Assembly (NCBI GenBank): GCA_945947915.1
Contig: CAMEZQ010000020.1
Coordinates: forward strand, 1 to 36,654
DNA from: an uncultured Clostridia bacterium
GTDB lineage: Bacteria; Bacillota; Clostridia; Oscillospirales; Butyricicoccaceae
Length of the DNA stretch: 36,654 nt
Reading direction: 5' to 3'
This document shows positions 1-7,693 of the stretch, piece by piece. The translations under genes and the position numbers were made by a program. The notes beneath the pieces are model-generated. The model searched no databases, was not told the DNA's origin, and saw only the letters and a list, made by a program, of their open reading frames with translations. Position 1 is the stretch's first letter; each line of letters opens with the position of its first letter.

Positions 1-1255
1 TGATGCCGGGAACGCCGCAGCCGGTGGCCACCAGCATGGGGATAAAGCTCTTGCCCGAAAGGCCGAACTTACGGAAGATACGGTCCATGATGAAAGCCAC
101 GCGGGCCATATAACCGATGTCTTCCAGAATGGAGAGCAGGAAGAAAAGCACCAGGATCTGCGGCACAAAGCCCAGCACGGCGCCGACGCCGGCCACGATG
201 CCGTCCTGGATCAGGCCGTAAAGCCATTCCGCGACGACCGGCTCCCCGGCGCTGTTGAGCAGGAAGCTGTCAAAAAGCCCGGGCACCCATTCCCCGAATA
301 TGACGTCATTGGCAAAATCGGTGCCGATGGTGCCGATGGAAAAGGAAAAACCGCCCATGGCGATGGCGTAAATGGCAAACATGACACACGCGAAAATGGG
401 CAGAGCCAGAATGCGATTGGTGACGATCCGGTCGATCTTATCCGACAGGCTCAGGCTGCCATGCGCCGCCTTTTTGCGCACGCATTTCTTCATAACGCCG
501 GAGATCCAGACATAACGCTGGTTGGTGATGATGCTCTCGCTGTCGTCATCCAGCTCGTCTTCGGCAGCTTTGACAATCTGCTCGATGGCGGCCAGATCGG
601 AGGCACTCAGCTGGATCTGTTCCCGTGCCTTTTCGTCGCGCTCGAACAACTTGACCGCAAACCAGCGGCGCAAATGTTCGGGGCATTTACCGTCGATGAC
701 AGAGCCGATCTGCTCCAGCGCCGTTTCGACCTTCGTTTCAAATGCCACCGGCGTATGAGTGGGCGCTTTGCCGGCCAGTTCCGCCGCGCGGGCCGCTGCC
801 TGCGCCGAGCCCTCGCCCTTGAGCGCCGAAGTTTCGATGACCGGGCAGCCCAGCGCGGCCGACAACGCGTTTACATCGATCTTGTCGCCGGCTTTGCGGA
901 CAACGTCGATCATGTTGAGCGCCACGACCACGGGAATGCCGAGTTCCAGAAGCTGGGTGGTCAGATACAGGTTTCTCTCGATGTTGGTGGCGTCGACGAT
1001 ATTCAGAATAGCGTCGGGCCGGTTGGTGATCAGATAATTTCTTGAAACCACCTCTTCCAGCGTATATGGCGACAGGGAATAAATACCCGGCAGATCCTGT
1101 ATCACGATCTCCCGGCTGCCCTTCAGCTTGCCCTCTTTCTTTTCGACCGTGACACCGGGCCAGTTGCCGACATACTGACTGCTGCCCGTCAGGTCGTTGA
1201 ACATGGTCGTCTTGCCGCAATTGGGATTGCCGGCAAGGGCGATATGCATAGACAT
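1..1255 (-). CDS. feoB: Ferrous iron transport protein B (FeoB), 3' end outside window
   Basis: FeoB is a GTP-regulated inner-membrane ferrous iron importer. The first 418 residues are readable on the minus strand. The N-terminal G domain shows G1 GNPNCGKTT near residues 9-17, the conserved NWPGVTVEKK stretch, G3 DLPG and G4 NMID. Membrane segments follow, and the gate-region motif ending GCGVPG lies at the window edge. The ATG at 1255 is preceded by AGGAGG with a 7-base spacer; a second in-frame ATG two codons later fits less well. It follows two feoA genes on the same strand and is separated from the nearer by about 78 bp that contains an iron-box-like palindrome. The rest of the protein runs off the left edge. 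Identification is firm. Confidence 0.97.
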   Translation of the reverse strand, partial: MSMHIALAGNPNCGKTTMFNDLTGSSQYVGNWPGVTVEKKEGKLKGSREIVIQDLPGIYSLSPYTLEEVVSRNYLITNRPDAILNIVDATNIERNLYLTTQLLELGIPVVVALNMIDVVRKAGDKIDVNALSAALGCPVIETSALKGEGSAQAAARAAELAGKAPTHTPVAFETKVETALEQIGSVIDGKCPEHLRRWFAVKLFERDEKAREQIQLSASDLAAIEQIVKAAEDELDDDSESIITNQRYVWISGVMKKCVRKKAAHGSLSLSDKIDRIVTNRILALPIFACVMFAIYAIAMGGFSFSIGTIGTDFANDVIFGEWVPGLFDSFLLNSAGEPVVAEWLYGLIQDGIVAGVGAVLGFVPQILVLFFLLSILEDIGYMARVAFIMDRIFRKFGLSGKSFIPMLVATGCGVPGI

Positions 1256-1276
1256 ATATTTTCCTCCCAAGCAACT

Positions 1277-1294
1277 GGTTAGCTTTTGCTAACC
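1277..1294. promoter_or_regulatory. Iron-box-like palindrome between feoA and feoB
   Basis: The site reads GGTTAGC-TTTT-GCTAACC, a perfect 7-bp inverted repeat with a 4-bp centre, extended by one more pair on each side (1276-1295). It starts 22 bp upstream of the feoB start codon, inside the operon. I could not find a convincing promoter next to it, so it may tune feoB separately or act as a roadblock. A weak hairpin (arms 1312-1316 and 1324-1328) lies just after the feoA stop codon. Confidence 0.7.
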
Positions 1295-1333
1295 ATCAAG
1301 TTTAAAAATTACAGCGTTTCGACCGCTGCAGAA

Positions 1334-1555
1334 TTACTGGATCTCGACCATTTCGGCGTCGGCCTTGCGGATGGAAAGCTCGTAGCCACGGATGTTCAGC
1401 TCTATGGGGTCGCCCAACGGAGCCACCTTGCGCACGAAGATCTCCACGCCCTTGGTGATGCCCATATCCATAATGCGGCGCTTGACAGGCCCTTCTCCAT
1501 GCAGACGCAGGACCGTCACCGTTTCGCCGGGACGGACCTCTCTCAATGTCTTCAT
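1334..1555 (-). CDS. feoA: FeoA domain protein (second feoA of the operon)
   Basis: This is a 73-residue SH3-like FeoA protein, a small cytosolic partner of FeoB needed for ferrous iron uptake. The typical FeoA pattern is present: KRRIMDMGITKG, APLGDPIELNIRGYELSIR, and a C-terminal acidic strand. Length matches the family (about 75 residues). GGGAGG lies about 10 bases before the ATG. It sits between another feoA and feoB on the same strand. Its sequence is closer to the FeoA half of the fused FeoAB at 28161-30524 than to its operon neighbour, especially around GDP(I/M)EL and GYEL. Confidence 0.93.
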   Translation of the reverse strand: MKTLREVRPGETVTVLRLHGEGPVKRRIMDMGITKGVEIFVRKVAPLGDPIELNIRGYELSIRKADAEMVEIQ

Positions 1556-1579
1556 CGTGTGTAATCCTCCCTTGTATTC

Positions 1580-1789
1580 TCAGATCAGGATCCGGCCGGC
1601 CATGCTTTTGCTGAGCGCGACACGGGCGCCCTTGACATTGCAGATCACGCTTCCGGCGACCTCATTGATGATGGTGACCTCTGCGCCTTCAACAAAGCCC
1701 AGGTTGGAAAGATGCTGGCGCACCTCGTCTCTGCCGGTGATCTTTTTGATCTGATTGATCTCGCCCCGGTTCGCAAATGTAAGCGGCAT
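1580..1789 (-). CDS. feoA: FeoA domain protein (first feoA of the operon)
   Basis: This is a small FeoA-family protein of about 69 residues and the first gene after the iron-regulated promoter. The FeoA fold signature is visible as VRQHLSNLGFVEGAEVTIINEVAGSV followed by the GARVALSKSMA strand. It diverges from the downstream FeoA and lacks the GDP(I/M)EL stretch, so the two are not a recent duplication. I chose ATG 1789 because AGGAGG at 1798-1803 is 8 bases upstream; a GTG one codon earlier (1792) is also possible. Tandem divergent feoA genes before feoB are common in Clostridia, where one copy is thought to be an accessory subunit. Confidence 0.9.
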   Translation of the reverse strand: MPLTFANRGEINQIKKITGRDEVRQHLSNLGFVEGAEVTIINEVAGSVICNVKGARVALSKSMAGRILI

Positions 1790-1820
1790 CACATGATCCT
1801 CCTCAAATCCGGATTCTATG

Positions 1821-1838
1821 GATTAGCAATTGCTAACC
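1821..1838. promoter_or_regulatory. Iron-box-like palindrome in the feo leader
   Basis: The site reads GATTAGC-AATT-GCTAACC, matching the RGTTAGC-N4-GCTAACY consensus with one mismatch at the second base. It lies in the expected 5' untranslated region, 18 bp before the ribosome-binding site of the first feoA. Confidence 0.7.
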
Positions 1839-1854
1839 ACAATCCTGAAATATA

Positions 1855-1872
1855 GGTTAGCTTTCGCTAACC
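1855..1872. promoter_or_regulatory. Iron-box-like palindrome at the feo transcription start
   Basis: The site reads GGTTAGC-TTTC-GCTAACC, with perfect 7-bp arms. It begins 12 bp downstream of the -10 hexamer of the feo promoter, so it covers the expected transcription start. That position fits repression by steric block. Confidence 0.75.
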
Positions 1873-1884
1873 TTTCGTGCTTAC

Positions 1885-1913
1885 AGAATACCACCAACCC
1901 CAGCGGCTGTCAA
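1885..1913 (-). promoter_or_regulatory. Sigma-A promoter of the feoA-feoA-feoB operon
   Basis: On the minus strand TTGACA (1908-1913) and TATTCT (1885-1890) are separated by exactly 17 bp. The promoter is flanked by three copies of the iron-box-like palindrome, one upstream of the -35 and two downstream of the -10. Confidence 0.8.
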
Positions 1914-1930
1914 TCCCTTTTTTATCTATT

Positions 1931-1948
1931 TGTTAGCCTATGCTAACT
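1931..1948. promoter_or_regulatory. Iron-box-like palindrome upstream of the feo -35
   Basis: The site reads TGTTAGC-CTAT-GCTAACT. It lies 17 bp upstream of the -35 hexamer of the feo promoter and 21 bp from the 3' end of the neighbouring yibE/F-like gene. Confidence 0.7.
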
Positions 1949-1969
1949 TTTCCGAAACAAGGCGGGCAG

Positions 1970-3148
1970 TCATCTCCGACCCTCGCCTGCCGTACCGCCC
2001 GCCAGCAGGGCGCACAGCACAGCCGTCACCGGAACAGCCAGCACTACGGCCAGCGAACCGGTCAGCGCCTGCAGCACCTCCAGCGCCACCAAGTCGGAAC
2101 TCAGAAACTGCTGCAGCTGCGTGCCGTAGGAAAGCAGCACGAGAAGCGTGGCCAGCGAACTTCCGGCAAAAGCCAGCACCAGCGTCTGGCACATGGTACC
2201 AATCATGTCGCCGCCGATGGACATGCCCGAACGGAACAGCTCGCGGCCGCGGATGGCCGGATGGATCTGCCGCATCTCACACAGCGCGGAGGCCACCGAC
2301 ATGGTGGTATCCATCACGGCGCCCAGCGCCGAAAGAAGAATGGCCGAAAAAAGCACCTGTCTGATCTGCAGGCCGGTGCTGCGGGAGATCAGGATCAGTT
2401 CCTCCGCCTCATCGATATGATACCCTGTCACTCGCAGCAGTGCTGTCAAAAGGCCGTAAAAGGCCGCGGCGCCGATCAGCCCGGCGGCTGTACTTAGAAT
2501 GGCAATCGCCGTTTTTCGGCTGAAACCATTGAGCAGCAGCAGTGCCTCTGCGGAAATGGCCAGACAGACCAGCAGGGTCATAACTACGGGCGGCCAGCCG
2601 TTATAGACAGCGGGCAGCAGCGCGCCGCCGATGAGCAGAACGGCCATACCCAGGCCAAGCGCGGCCCGCAGGCCTTTGCTCCGGCCCACCAGCGTCATAC
2701 AGGCGGCAAAAAACAACAGGGCAAGGCAAAGCCCGCCTGTCCGGTCATATTGATAAACAGAATAGTAGGGAGGCGCTCCGATGGGACAGTCGGCCTTGAC
2801 GATCACGCGGGTACCCACGGCGACCTTGACGGCATGGGTCGTGCTCAGATAATTCTCAAAAGTAACGACCTCTTCCCCGCCATCCTCTCCGGACAGCCGC
2901 ACCGAAACAGTCTGCCTGCCCAGCTCACGTCCGGGAAGATCAACGGAAGGCTCCAACTCCTCCCTGATCACCTCGGTGACCACACCGCGAATATACCGAA
3001 TGGTATCGCTGGCATACATTTCATACCGGATCGGCGCCAGCTTCCATACGACTGCTGTGACCGCCAGAAGCCCCAAAAGCAGGCAGGCGATCCAGAGCCC
3101 ACTGGCCTTTCTGTCAGATTTATCTGGAATTTGCCTTGTACCTTTCAT
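1970..3148 (-). CDS. YibE/F family membrane protein
   Basis: This 392-residue protein matches the YibE/F family, integral membrane proteins of unknown function. An N-terminal membrane helix (about 16-36) precedes an extracytoplasmic beta-rich domain (about 45-130) with the QTVSVRLSG and GTRVIVKAD strands. Seven or eight hydrophobic helices follow, with the family stretch SALGAVMDTTMSVASAL and the downstream MSIGGDMIGTM. AAGGAG lies 7 bases before the ATG. It follows the metallophosphoesterase gene on the same strand by 115 bp and ends just before the feo regulatory region, but carries none of the iron boxes in front of it. Function is unknown; an export or channel role is only a guess. Confidence 0.85.
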   Translation of the reverse strand: MKGTRQIPDKSDRKASGLWIACLLLGLLAVTAVVWKLAPIRYEMYASDTIRYIRGVVTEVIREELEPSVDLPGRELGRQTVSVRLSGEDGGEEVVTFENYLSTTHAVKVAVGTRVIVKADCPIGAPPYYSVYQYDRTGGLCLALLFFAACMTLVGRSKGLRAALGLGMAVLLIGGALLPAVYNGWPPVVMTLLVCLAISAEALLLLNGFSRKTAIAILSTAAGLIGAAAFYGLLTALLRVTGYHIDEAEELILISRSTGLQIRQVLFSAILLSALGAVMDTTMSVASALCEMRQIHPAIRGRELFRSGMSIGGDMIGTMCQTLVLAFAGSSLATLLVLLSYGTQLQQFLSSDLVALEVLQALTGSLAVVLAVPVTAVLCALLAGGTAGEGRR

Positions 3149-3204
3149 TGAACTGCTCCTTTTTGTTTTTCACAGGCTGCACAACGGCAGCCGTGTTTTG
3201 TGCG

Positions 3205-3238
3205 TCGGCCACCGGACGTCAAAGCGCCCGGTGGCCGA
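3205..3238. repeat. Inverted repeat between metallophosphoesterase and yibE/F genes
   Basis: Perfect 11-bp arms (TCGGCCACCGG at 3205-3215 and its complement at 3228-3238) flank a 12-bp loop. It follows the stop codon of the metallophosphoesterase gene. There is no run of T on either strand after the stem, so it is a poor intrinsic terminator; it may stabilise the 3' end of the mRNA. Confidence 0.5.
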
Positions 3239-3263
3239 TAAATATGCGCTGTGCAGCTGTCTG

Positions 3264-6200
3264 TCAGCGGCTGATATACCTCACCAGCATAGCGCAGGCT
3301 TCGCTGCGGAGTGCCGTATCGTTCGGCGCCAGCCGGTCGGCCGAACGTCCGTTGACAATGCCTGTCTGTACGGCCCACAGCATGGCTTCCTCAGCCCAGC
3401 CGGAAATCTCTGTGCTGTCGGCGTAAGCCGTCAGATCACCCGATACGGCGGGCGAGCCGGCCAGCCGGTAGAGCATCGCCGCCAGCTGTTCCCGTGTAAC
3501 AGGGCCGTCCGGATCGGTGCCGTCGGATACGCCGTTGGCCATGACCCACGCCTGCGCCGGCGCATACCACGCGGCGCTGCCGTTGTCAGTCAGATCCGCT
3601 CCGCCGATGCGGGCCAGGACCGTCCACATCATGGCGCGATTCATCCGGCCTTCGGGCTGGAATCCCGTATCGGTAACACCGGCAAACAGTCCCCGGGCCC
3701 AGGCTGTGTACACATCGCCGTAGAACCAGTCACTGCTGCGTACGTCGGTGAAGGGGAATACCTGTCTGTCCGCCGTATCCGAACCGGGCCGCTGGCTGAT
3801 GCCGGGCTCCGCCAGGCCGCTGCCCACGCTGGAACCGCTGTTGTCATTGCTGCCGGGTTCCTCCGGATCCACACCCGGATCCACATCGGGTTCAGACTTG
3901 AGGACCGACGCCGTCAGGGTCTCCAGGCCGAAGTAAATGTCGGAGCTGGTCGTTGTGACCTGGTGCAGTTCCACTGCCAGCACGTTGCCGGTCTGACGGA
4001 GGTCAAGGCTTGCCAGCAGATCTCCTGTGACGGTGAATGATGCCCGGCCAGGATCGCTGCCGCCTTCGTTGGCTCCGCCGTACTGCAGGTTTTCCGTGAT
4101 GTCCCCGCAAAGGACATTGGCTGTCTGCACGCCGTTGATGTAGACGATCACGCCGTCATCATACAGCAGGCTGCACTCCAGCGCCTCCACAGCCGCAGGG
4201 TCCTCCAGGTCAAAGGTCGTACGGAAGAAATAAGCCGGAATGTTGGTGGTGCTGCCCGGGATATACTGCGTCAGCAGTGTATCGGGTATATAACTGCCCA
4301 CACCGGCCTGCGCGCCGCGCTTGGCGCCGAAGGAACCGGCGCCAGTCTTCCAGGCGCTGTCGTCAAAGCCGATGACAGTCCAGGCTGTACGCTCTTCCTT
4401 GCCGGCAGCCGGATCGGTGTTATCGTCCAGATACTGCCATTCGGCCTGCGCGTCCACCAGCTCAGTCTTCAAAATGGGACGCGTCACCGTAATGGTCCGG
4501 GTCTGCGAAGCTGTGCCGGCAGCGTTGCTGACCGTATAAACCAGCGTATAAACGCCGGACTTTTCCGGATCCACAGTGCCCTTCACCTGCACGGCGGCCG
4601 TGATATCGCCGGTATTGTCCCGGGCGCTGACGCCTTCCATGACCGTAAAGGCGCGGGCTGCATCGGAGCCGGCTTCAAAGCTCTCGTCGCCGGGCACGGT
4701 CAGAATGGGCGCCGATTGGCCGCCTTCGGTGCGCAGAATGGTAAAGCTGTCGACGATATCATCTGCCGCGTTGGCTTCGCCGGTGCGGTAGGTAGTGAAG
4801 GTCATGGAATCGGGTGTGACGTCGATCTTGGTCAGATTGGGGATATTCTCCTGGTTGTGAACGGCCTTGAAGGTATAGTCTTTATTGACGATGGCGTAAT
4901 GCTTGCTGCCCGAAGCCGAGTTGGCCGTCAGATAAAAGACCAGGCCGTCGGCCGGATCGGTGACCATGCCGTAGGGATCCCCGTCCACTTCGGTGTAATA
5001 CGCGGGGTCATCCACCGCTTCGGTGCCGTCCATCAGATAGGAGCGGGTGTAAACGTGGTCATGCCCCATCAGCACGGCATCGATGCCCAGGTCGGAAAAG
5101 ACCGGGGGCAGCTCGCTGCGGCGCTCCAGGATATCCTGGTTATCGGTATGGCTGGCCGTGGAATAAACCGAGTGATGGAACGTGACTACCTTCCAGTTGG
5201 GCTCGCCGTAGAGCTCCGTATAATCCGCGATGGCCTGCTCCAGGAAAAGTCTGTGTTCCGCCGTGCTGCGGTCGTTGGAATTGATGGACATCAGCAGCAT
5301 GCCGTCCCATGCGAACCAGTAGTCGCCGCTGTATTCACCGCCGCTGCCGCCGCCGGTGGCCGTTGCCGTGTCGACATTGGGCAAGGTGTAGTGCTCGTTG
5401 TAGGTGCCGCCGCTGCCGCTGTCGTGGTTGCCGACGTTGACGGCCTGGGTCCAGGTGCGCATCTGGTCAGGCTCGGTAAAACCGGCGTATTCACTGACGC
5501 TGTTGCTGGTATTGACCTGGTCGCCGGCATTGAGCAGGAACTCGATGGTGTCGCCGAACCAGGCTTCCGCCTTCTCCAGCGACGTGCACCAGCCCTCGAT
5601 ATCCGAAGGCGTGCTGCCGGCGCCGATCTGGGGGTCGCCGGCAAACAGGAAGCTGAAACTGCCGTCACTGTCGTCGGCTCCCGTGCGGAAGGTGTAGACC
5701 GGCGACCAGTCCTCACCGCCGCCGACGCGATAGGCATAGGCTGTGTCGGGGACCAGACCAGTCAGCTCGGCACGGTAATTATAATAGCTGTCCTGGGAAT
5801 TCTCCGCCATGGCGGCTGTTTCCGCATACACACCCGACGCGGGTATCTCGCCGCCCGCCAGACGGTCGGCTTCGATCCACTGGACCATCTGCTCGGTACC
5901 GGCATCCGACTGCCAGGTCAGATAACGGCAGCTTTCGTCTGCGCCGACGGTCAGGATCAGATCCTTGATCTCCGCGGGCGCGGCGGCGCCGGCCGTCATT
6001 TCCACCAGATCAAAATATATATCCGAGCTGGAGGGGCGGTCGTTCTTCAGCTCGACGGCCACGATATTGCCGGTCTCCTGCAGCTGCAGCTCTTCCAACG
6101 CGCTGCCGGACACCTGGAAGGTCTCTCCGAACATCTCGCCGCCGCCATTGGAATAGGTCATATTTTCAGAAAAATCCACCGCGTCTTTGGTTGTTTCATA

Positions 6201-6725
6201 GACCACGACGCCGTTGATATACACGCGGGCCGCGTCATCGTAATTCAGTGTGCCGCGGATCTCCTCCACCGAGACAGGATCGGCCAGGTCGAAGGCGGTG
6301 CGGAAGAAATAGGCGGGAATATCCTGTCCCGCGTTCTCCTGGCCTTCGGGGATATACTGGGTCAGCAGCGTATTTGGCGTATAGCTGCTGTTGTACCCCA
6401 GGGCGCCGTTCTTGGCGCCGAAAGCGCCGCGGCCGCTCTTCCAGCCGCTGTCGTCGTAACCGGCCAGCGTCCAGCATTTGACATCGCTGCTGTCGCCAGC
6501 GGGGTCTGTATTGTTGTCCAGATACTTCCACACGGTCTGTTCTGTGGAAATGATCCGGTCACCGGCACTGCCCGCGGCAGCTCCGGCACCGGCCTCCAAT
6601 GCCGCGGCCTCAAGCTCTCCGGTCGTTTCCGCCGCCAGAACAGGGGTGGGACAGAAAGACAGGAGCATGGCCAGGGCAAGCAGCCAGGCGTGCAGACGCC
6701 TGCCCAACGGATAACCGTTTTTCAC
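3264..6725 (-). CDS. Secreted SLH-anchored metallophosphoesterase with duplicated domain
   Basis: This 1153-residue exported protein starts at GTG 6725 behind AAGGAGG. A signal peptide (1-31, ending VLA) leads to a jelly-roll-like domain A (63-243), a fibronectin-like purple-acid-phosphatase N-terminal domain (250-348), and a calcineurin-like phosphoesterase domain (357-560). Metal-ligand motifs are visible: GDPQ 363-366, GDQ 401-403, GNHD 432-435, HH 517-518 and GHDH 554-557. An Ig-like domain (about 673-748) is followed by domain B (760-940), a clear duplicate of A sharing YLDxNTDPA, PxTLLTQYIP, IPAYFFRT and SSDIYF. A Pro/Gly/Asp-rich linker (942-988) leads to three SLH repeats (989-1153) that would attach it to the cell wall. 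It likely hydrolyses extracellular phosphate esters; the substrate is not readable. The second aspartate motif is GDQV rather than GDxxD. Confidence 0.93.
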   Translation of the reverse strand: MKNGYPLGRRLHAWLLALAMLLSFCPTPVLAAETTGELEAAALEAGAGAAAGSAGDRIISTEQTVWKYLDNNTDPAGDSSDVKCWTLAGYDDSGWKSGRGAFGAKNGALGYNSSYTPNTLLTQYIPEGQENAGQDIPAYFFRTAFDLADPVSVEEIRGTLNYDDAARVYINGVVVYETTKDAVDFSENMTYSNGGGEMFGETFQVSGSALEELQLQETGNIVAVELKNDRPSSSDIYFDLVEMTAGAAAPAEIKDLILTVGADESCRYLTWQSDAGTEQMVQWIEADRLAGGEIPASGVYAETAAMAENSQDSYYNYRAELTGLVPDTAYAYRVGGGEDWSPVYTFRTGADDSDGSFSFLFAGDPQIGAGSTPSDIEGWCTSLEKAEAWFGDTIEFLLNAGDQVNTSNSVSEYAGFTEPDQMRTWTQAVNVGNHDSGSGGTYNEHYTLPNVDTATATGGGSGGEYSGDYWFAWDGMLLMSINSNDRSTAEHRLFLEQAIADYTELYGEPNWKVVTFHHSVYSTASHTDNQDILERRSELPPVFSDLGIDAVLMGHDHVYTRSYLMDGTEAVDDPAYYTEVDGDPYGMVTDPADGLVFYLTANSASGSKHYAIVNKDYTFKAVHNQENIPNLTKIDVTPDSMTFTTYRTGEANAADDIVDSFTILRTEGGQSAPILTVPGDESFEAGSDAARAFTVMEGVSARDNTGDITAAVQVKGTVDPEKSGVYTLVYTVSNAAGTASQTRTITVTRPILKTELVDAQAEWQYLDDNTDPAAGKEERTAWTVIGFDDSAWKTGAGSFGAKRGAQAGVGSYIPDTLLTQYIPGSTTNIPAYFFRTTFDLEDPAAVEALECSLLYDDGVIVYINGVQTANVLCGDITENLQYGGANEGGSDPGRASFTVTGDLLASLDLRQTGNVLAVELHQVTTTSSDIYFGLETLTASVLKSEPDVDPGVDPEEPGSNDNSGSSVGSGLAEPGISQRPGSDTADRQVFPFTDVRSSDWFYGDVYTAWARGLFAGVTDTGFQPEGRMNRAMMWTVLARIGGADLTDNGSAAWYAPAQAWVMANGVSDGTDPDGPVTREQLAAMLYRLAGSPAVSGDLTAYADSTEISGWAEEAMLWAVQTGIVNGRSADRLAPNDTALRSEACAMLVRYISR

Positions 6726-6744
6726 AAAAATTCCTCCTTTTTAT

Positions 6745-6775
6745 CTTGCATTCTTTTGGATGCAAGCCCATTATA
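6745..6775 (-). promoter_or_regulatory. -10 element and inverted repeat before the metallophosphoesterase gene
   Basis: A perfect TATAAT (6770-6775, minus strand) lies upstream of the GTG start, with no good -35 hexamer. Just downstream, at the expected transcription start, is an inverted repeat CTTGCAT-N8-ATGCAAG (6745-6766). It could be an operator or an mRNA 5' hairpin. The missing -35 suggests dependence on an activator. Confidence 0.45.
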
Positions 6776-6828
6776 GAAATTTTTTGTAAAGCCTGAGCCG
6801 ACACCTCAGTAAATTCTCCGTAAACGAA

Positions 6829-6860
6829 AAAACGTGCCCCTCTTGCGGCAGGCACGTTTT
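6829..6860 (-). terminator. Intrinsic terminator after the acetyltransferase gene
   Basis: The stem AAAACGTGCC/GGCACGTTTT (6829-6838 with 6851-6860) is followed on the minus strand by a T run. It lies just after the acetyltransferase stop codon and separates it from the metallophosphoesterase promoter. Confidence 0.75.
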
Positions 6861-6876
6861 CTGCTGGTTCCTTCTT

Positions 6877-7503
6877 CTATTTTTCTGTTCCCTCGTTTGG
6901 CCTGACGCCCAGCCCTTCCAGGACACTGGCCGGCAGCCCAGGAAAAGCAATAACAGGCGCAGGGTGCGCGCCGTGGGGACCGATGAGCTTTTCCATCCAG
7001 ATGATATTGTACCAGCGGCCGAATTTATAGCCGCACCTGTGGAATTCCCCGACCTTTTTAAAACCCATGCGGGCATGGAACCGGGCGCTGTCGTGGGTGA
7101 GATAAGGGTCGTCTTCCCTTTCCGGATAACCGATGCAGGCGTTCATATTGAGGATATTCTGGGCCCGCAGAATTCCCTCCAGCGCTCGGTAAAGCTGGCG
7201 TCCGACCCCATGCCGGCGCAGCGTATGCGCCACATAGATCGTGGCCGACGCCGAACGCGCATACGCCATACGGCCGCTGAACGGGCCGGCATAGGCATAC
7301 CCGACGATCTCCCCTGCCCGCTCGGCCACGATATAGGGATACTCCAGCAGGGTCCGCTCGATGCGGCCGCGGAACTCCGCCTCGCCGGGCACCTCGTATT
7401 CAAAGGAAACGGCGGTACTTTCCACATAGTATCCGTAAATATCCAGCAGCGCCGCCGCATCTTCGGGTGTCGCCGTGCGCAGTGTGATGTGCTCCTCCAT
7501 CAT
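6877..7503 (-). CDS. GNAT N-acetyltransferase of the phosphinothricin/methionine-sulfoximine type
   Basis: The product is a 208-residue GNAT enzyme transferring acetyl from acetyl-CoA to a small amine. The family order is present: LRTATPEDAAALLDIYGYYV, TAVSFEYEVP, the YAYAGPFSGRMAYARSA strand, the acetyl-CoA loop HTLRRHGVGRQLYRAL (R/Q-x-x-G-x-G/A), NMNACIGYPE, and GFKKVGEFHRCGYKFGRWYNIIWMEK. This pattern is typical of Pat/MnaT-like acetyltransferases. I chose the ATG at 7503 because AGAGG lies 7 bases before it; a longer frame reaches back into the neighbouring promoter and has no ribosome site. The last 25 or so residues go beyond the usual domain end. The natural substrate is unknown. Confidence 0.85.
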   Translation of the reverse strand: MMEEHITLRTATPEDAAALLDIYGYYVESTAVSFEYEVPGEAEFRGRIERTLLEYPYIVAERAGEIVGYAYAGPFSGRMAYARSASATIYVAHTLRRHGVGRQLYRALEGILRAQNILNMNACIGYPEREDDPYLTHDSARFHARMGFKKVGEFHRCGYKFGRWYNIIWMEKLIGPHGAHPAPVIAFPGLPASVLEGLGVRPNEGTEK

Positions 7504-7601
7504 CTGTTTTCCTCTTTTTCCGCGCCTGCGCGCTTTTCTTCTCCTGTTTATCTTTATTATACGCACCGGCAGCCAAAAGACAAGGGACGGATGCAGCGCC
7601 T

Positions 7602-7630
7602 TTGACATACGGCACGGCTTCTTATATAAT
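7602..7630 (+). promoter_or_regulatory. Sigma-A promoter of the alcohol dehydrogenase gene
   Basis: Consensus TTGACA (7602-7607) and TATAAT (7625-7630) are separated by 17 bp, about 63 bp before the start codon. This is the most consensus-like promoter in the window. Confidence 0.88.
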
Positions 7631-7693
7631 GATTGCAGACGTCCCGCCCCGCGGCGGTCCCGTCTGATCACCGAAGCAAAGGAGCCTACGCGT

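Noticed and set aside
738..1274. A 178-codon minus-strand frame overlapping feoB.
   Set aside because: It is a shifted frame of feoB; the true frame carries the G1, G3 and G4 motifs.
1277..1948. Palindromes as ends of a small mobile element (MITE).
   Set aside because: They always lie at promoters or gene gaps of metal genes, are too short, lack target duplications, and differ in their 4-bp centres as operators do.
3205..3238. Strong hairpin as an intrinsic terminator.
   Set aside because: No T run follows on either strand; kept only as an inverted repeat.
4716..6776. A 686-codon open frame on the plus strand.
   Set aside because: It lies opposite the metallophosphoesterase, whose domains and motifs are unmistakable, and has no recognisable motif.
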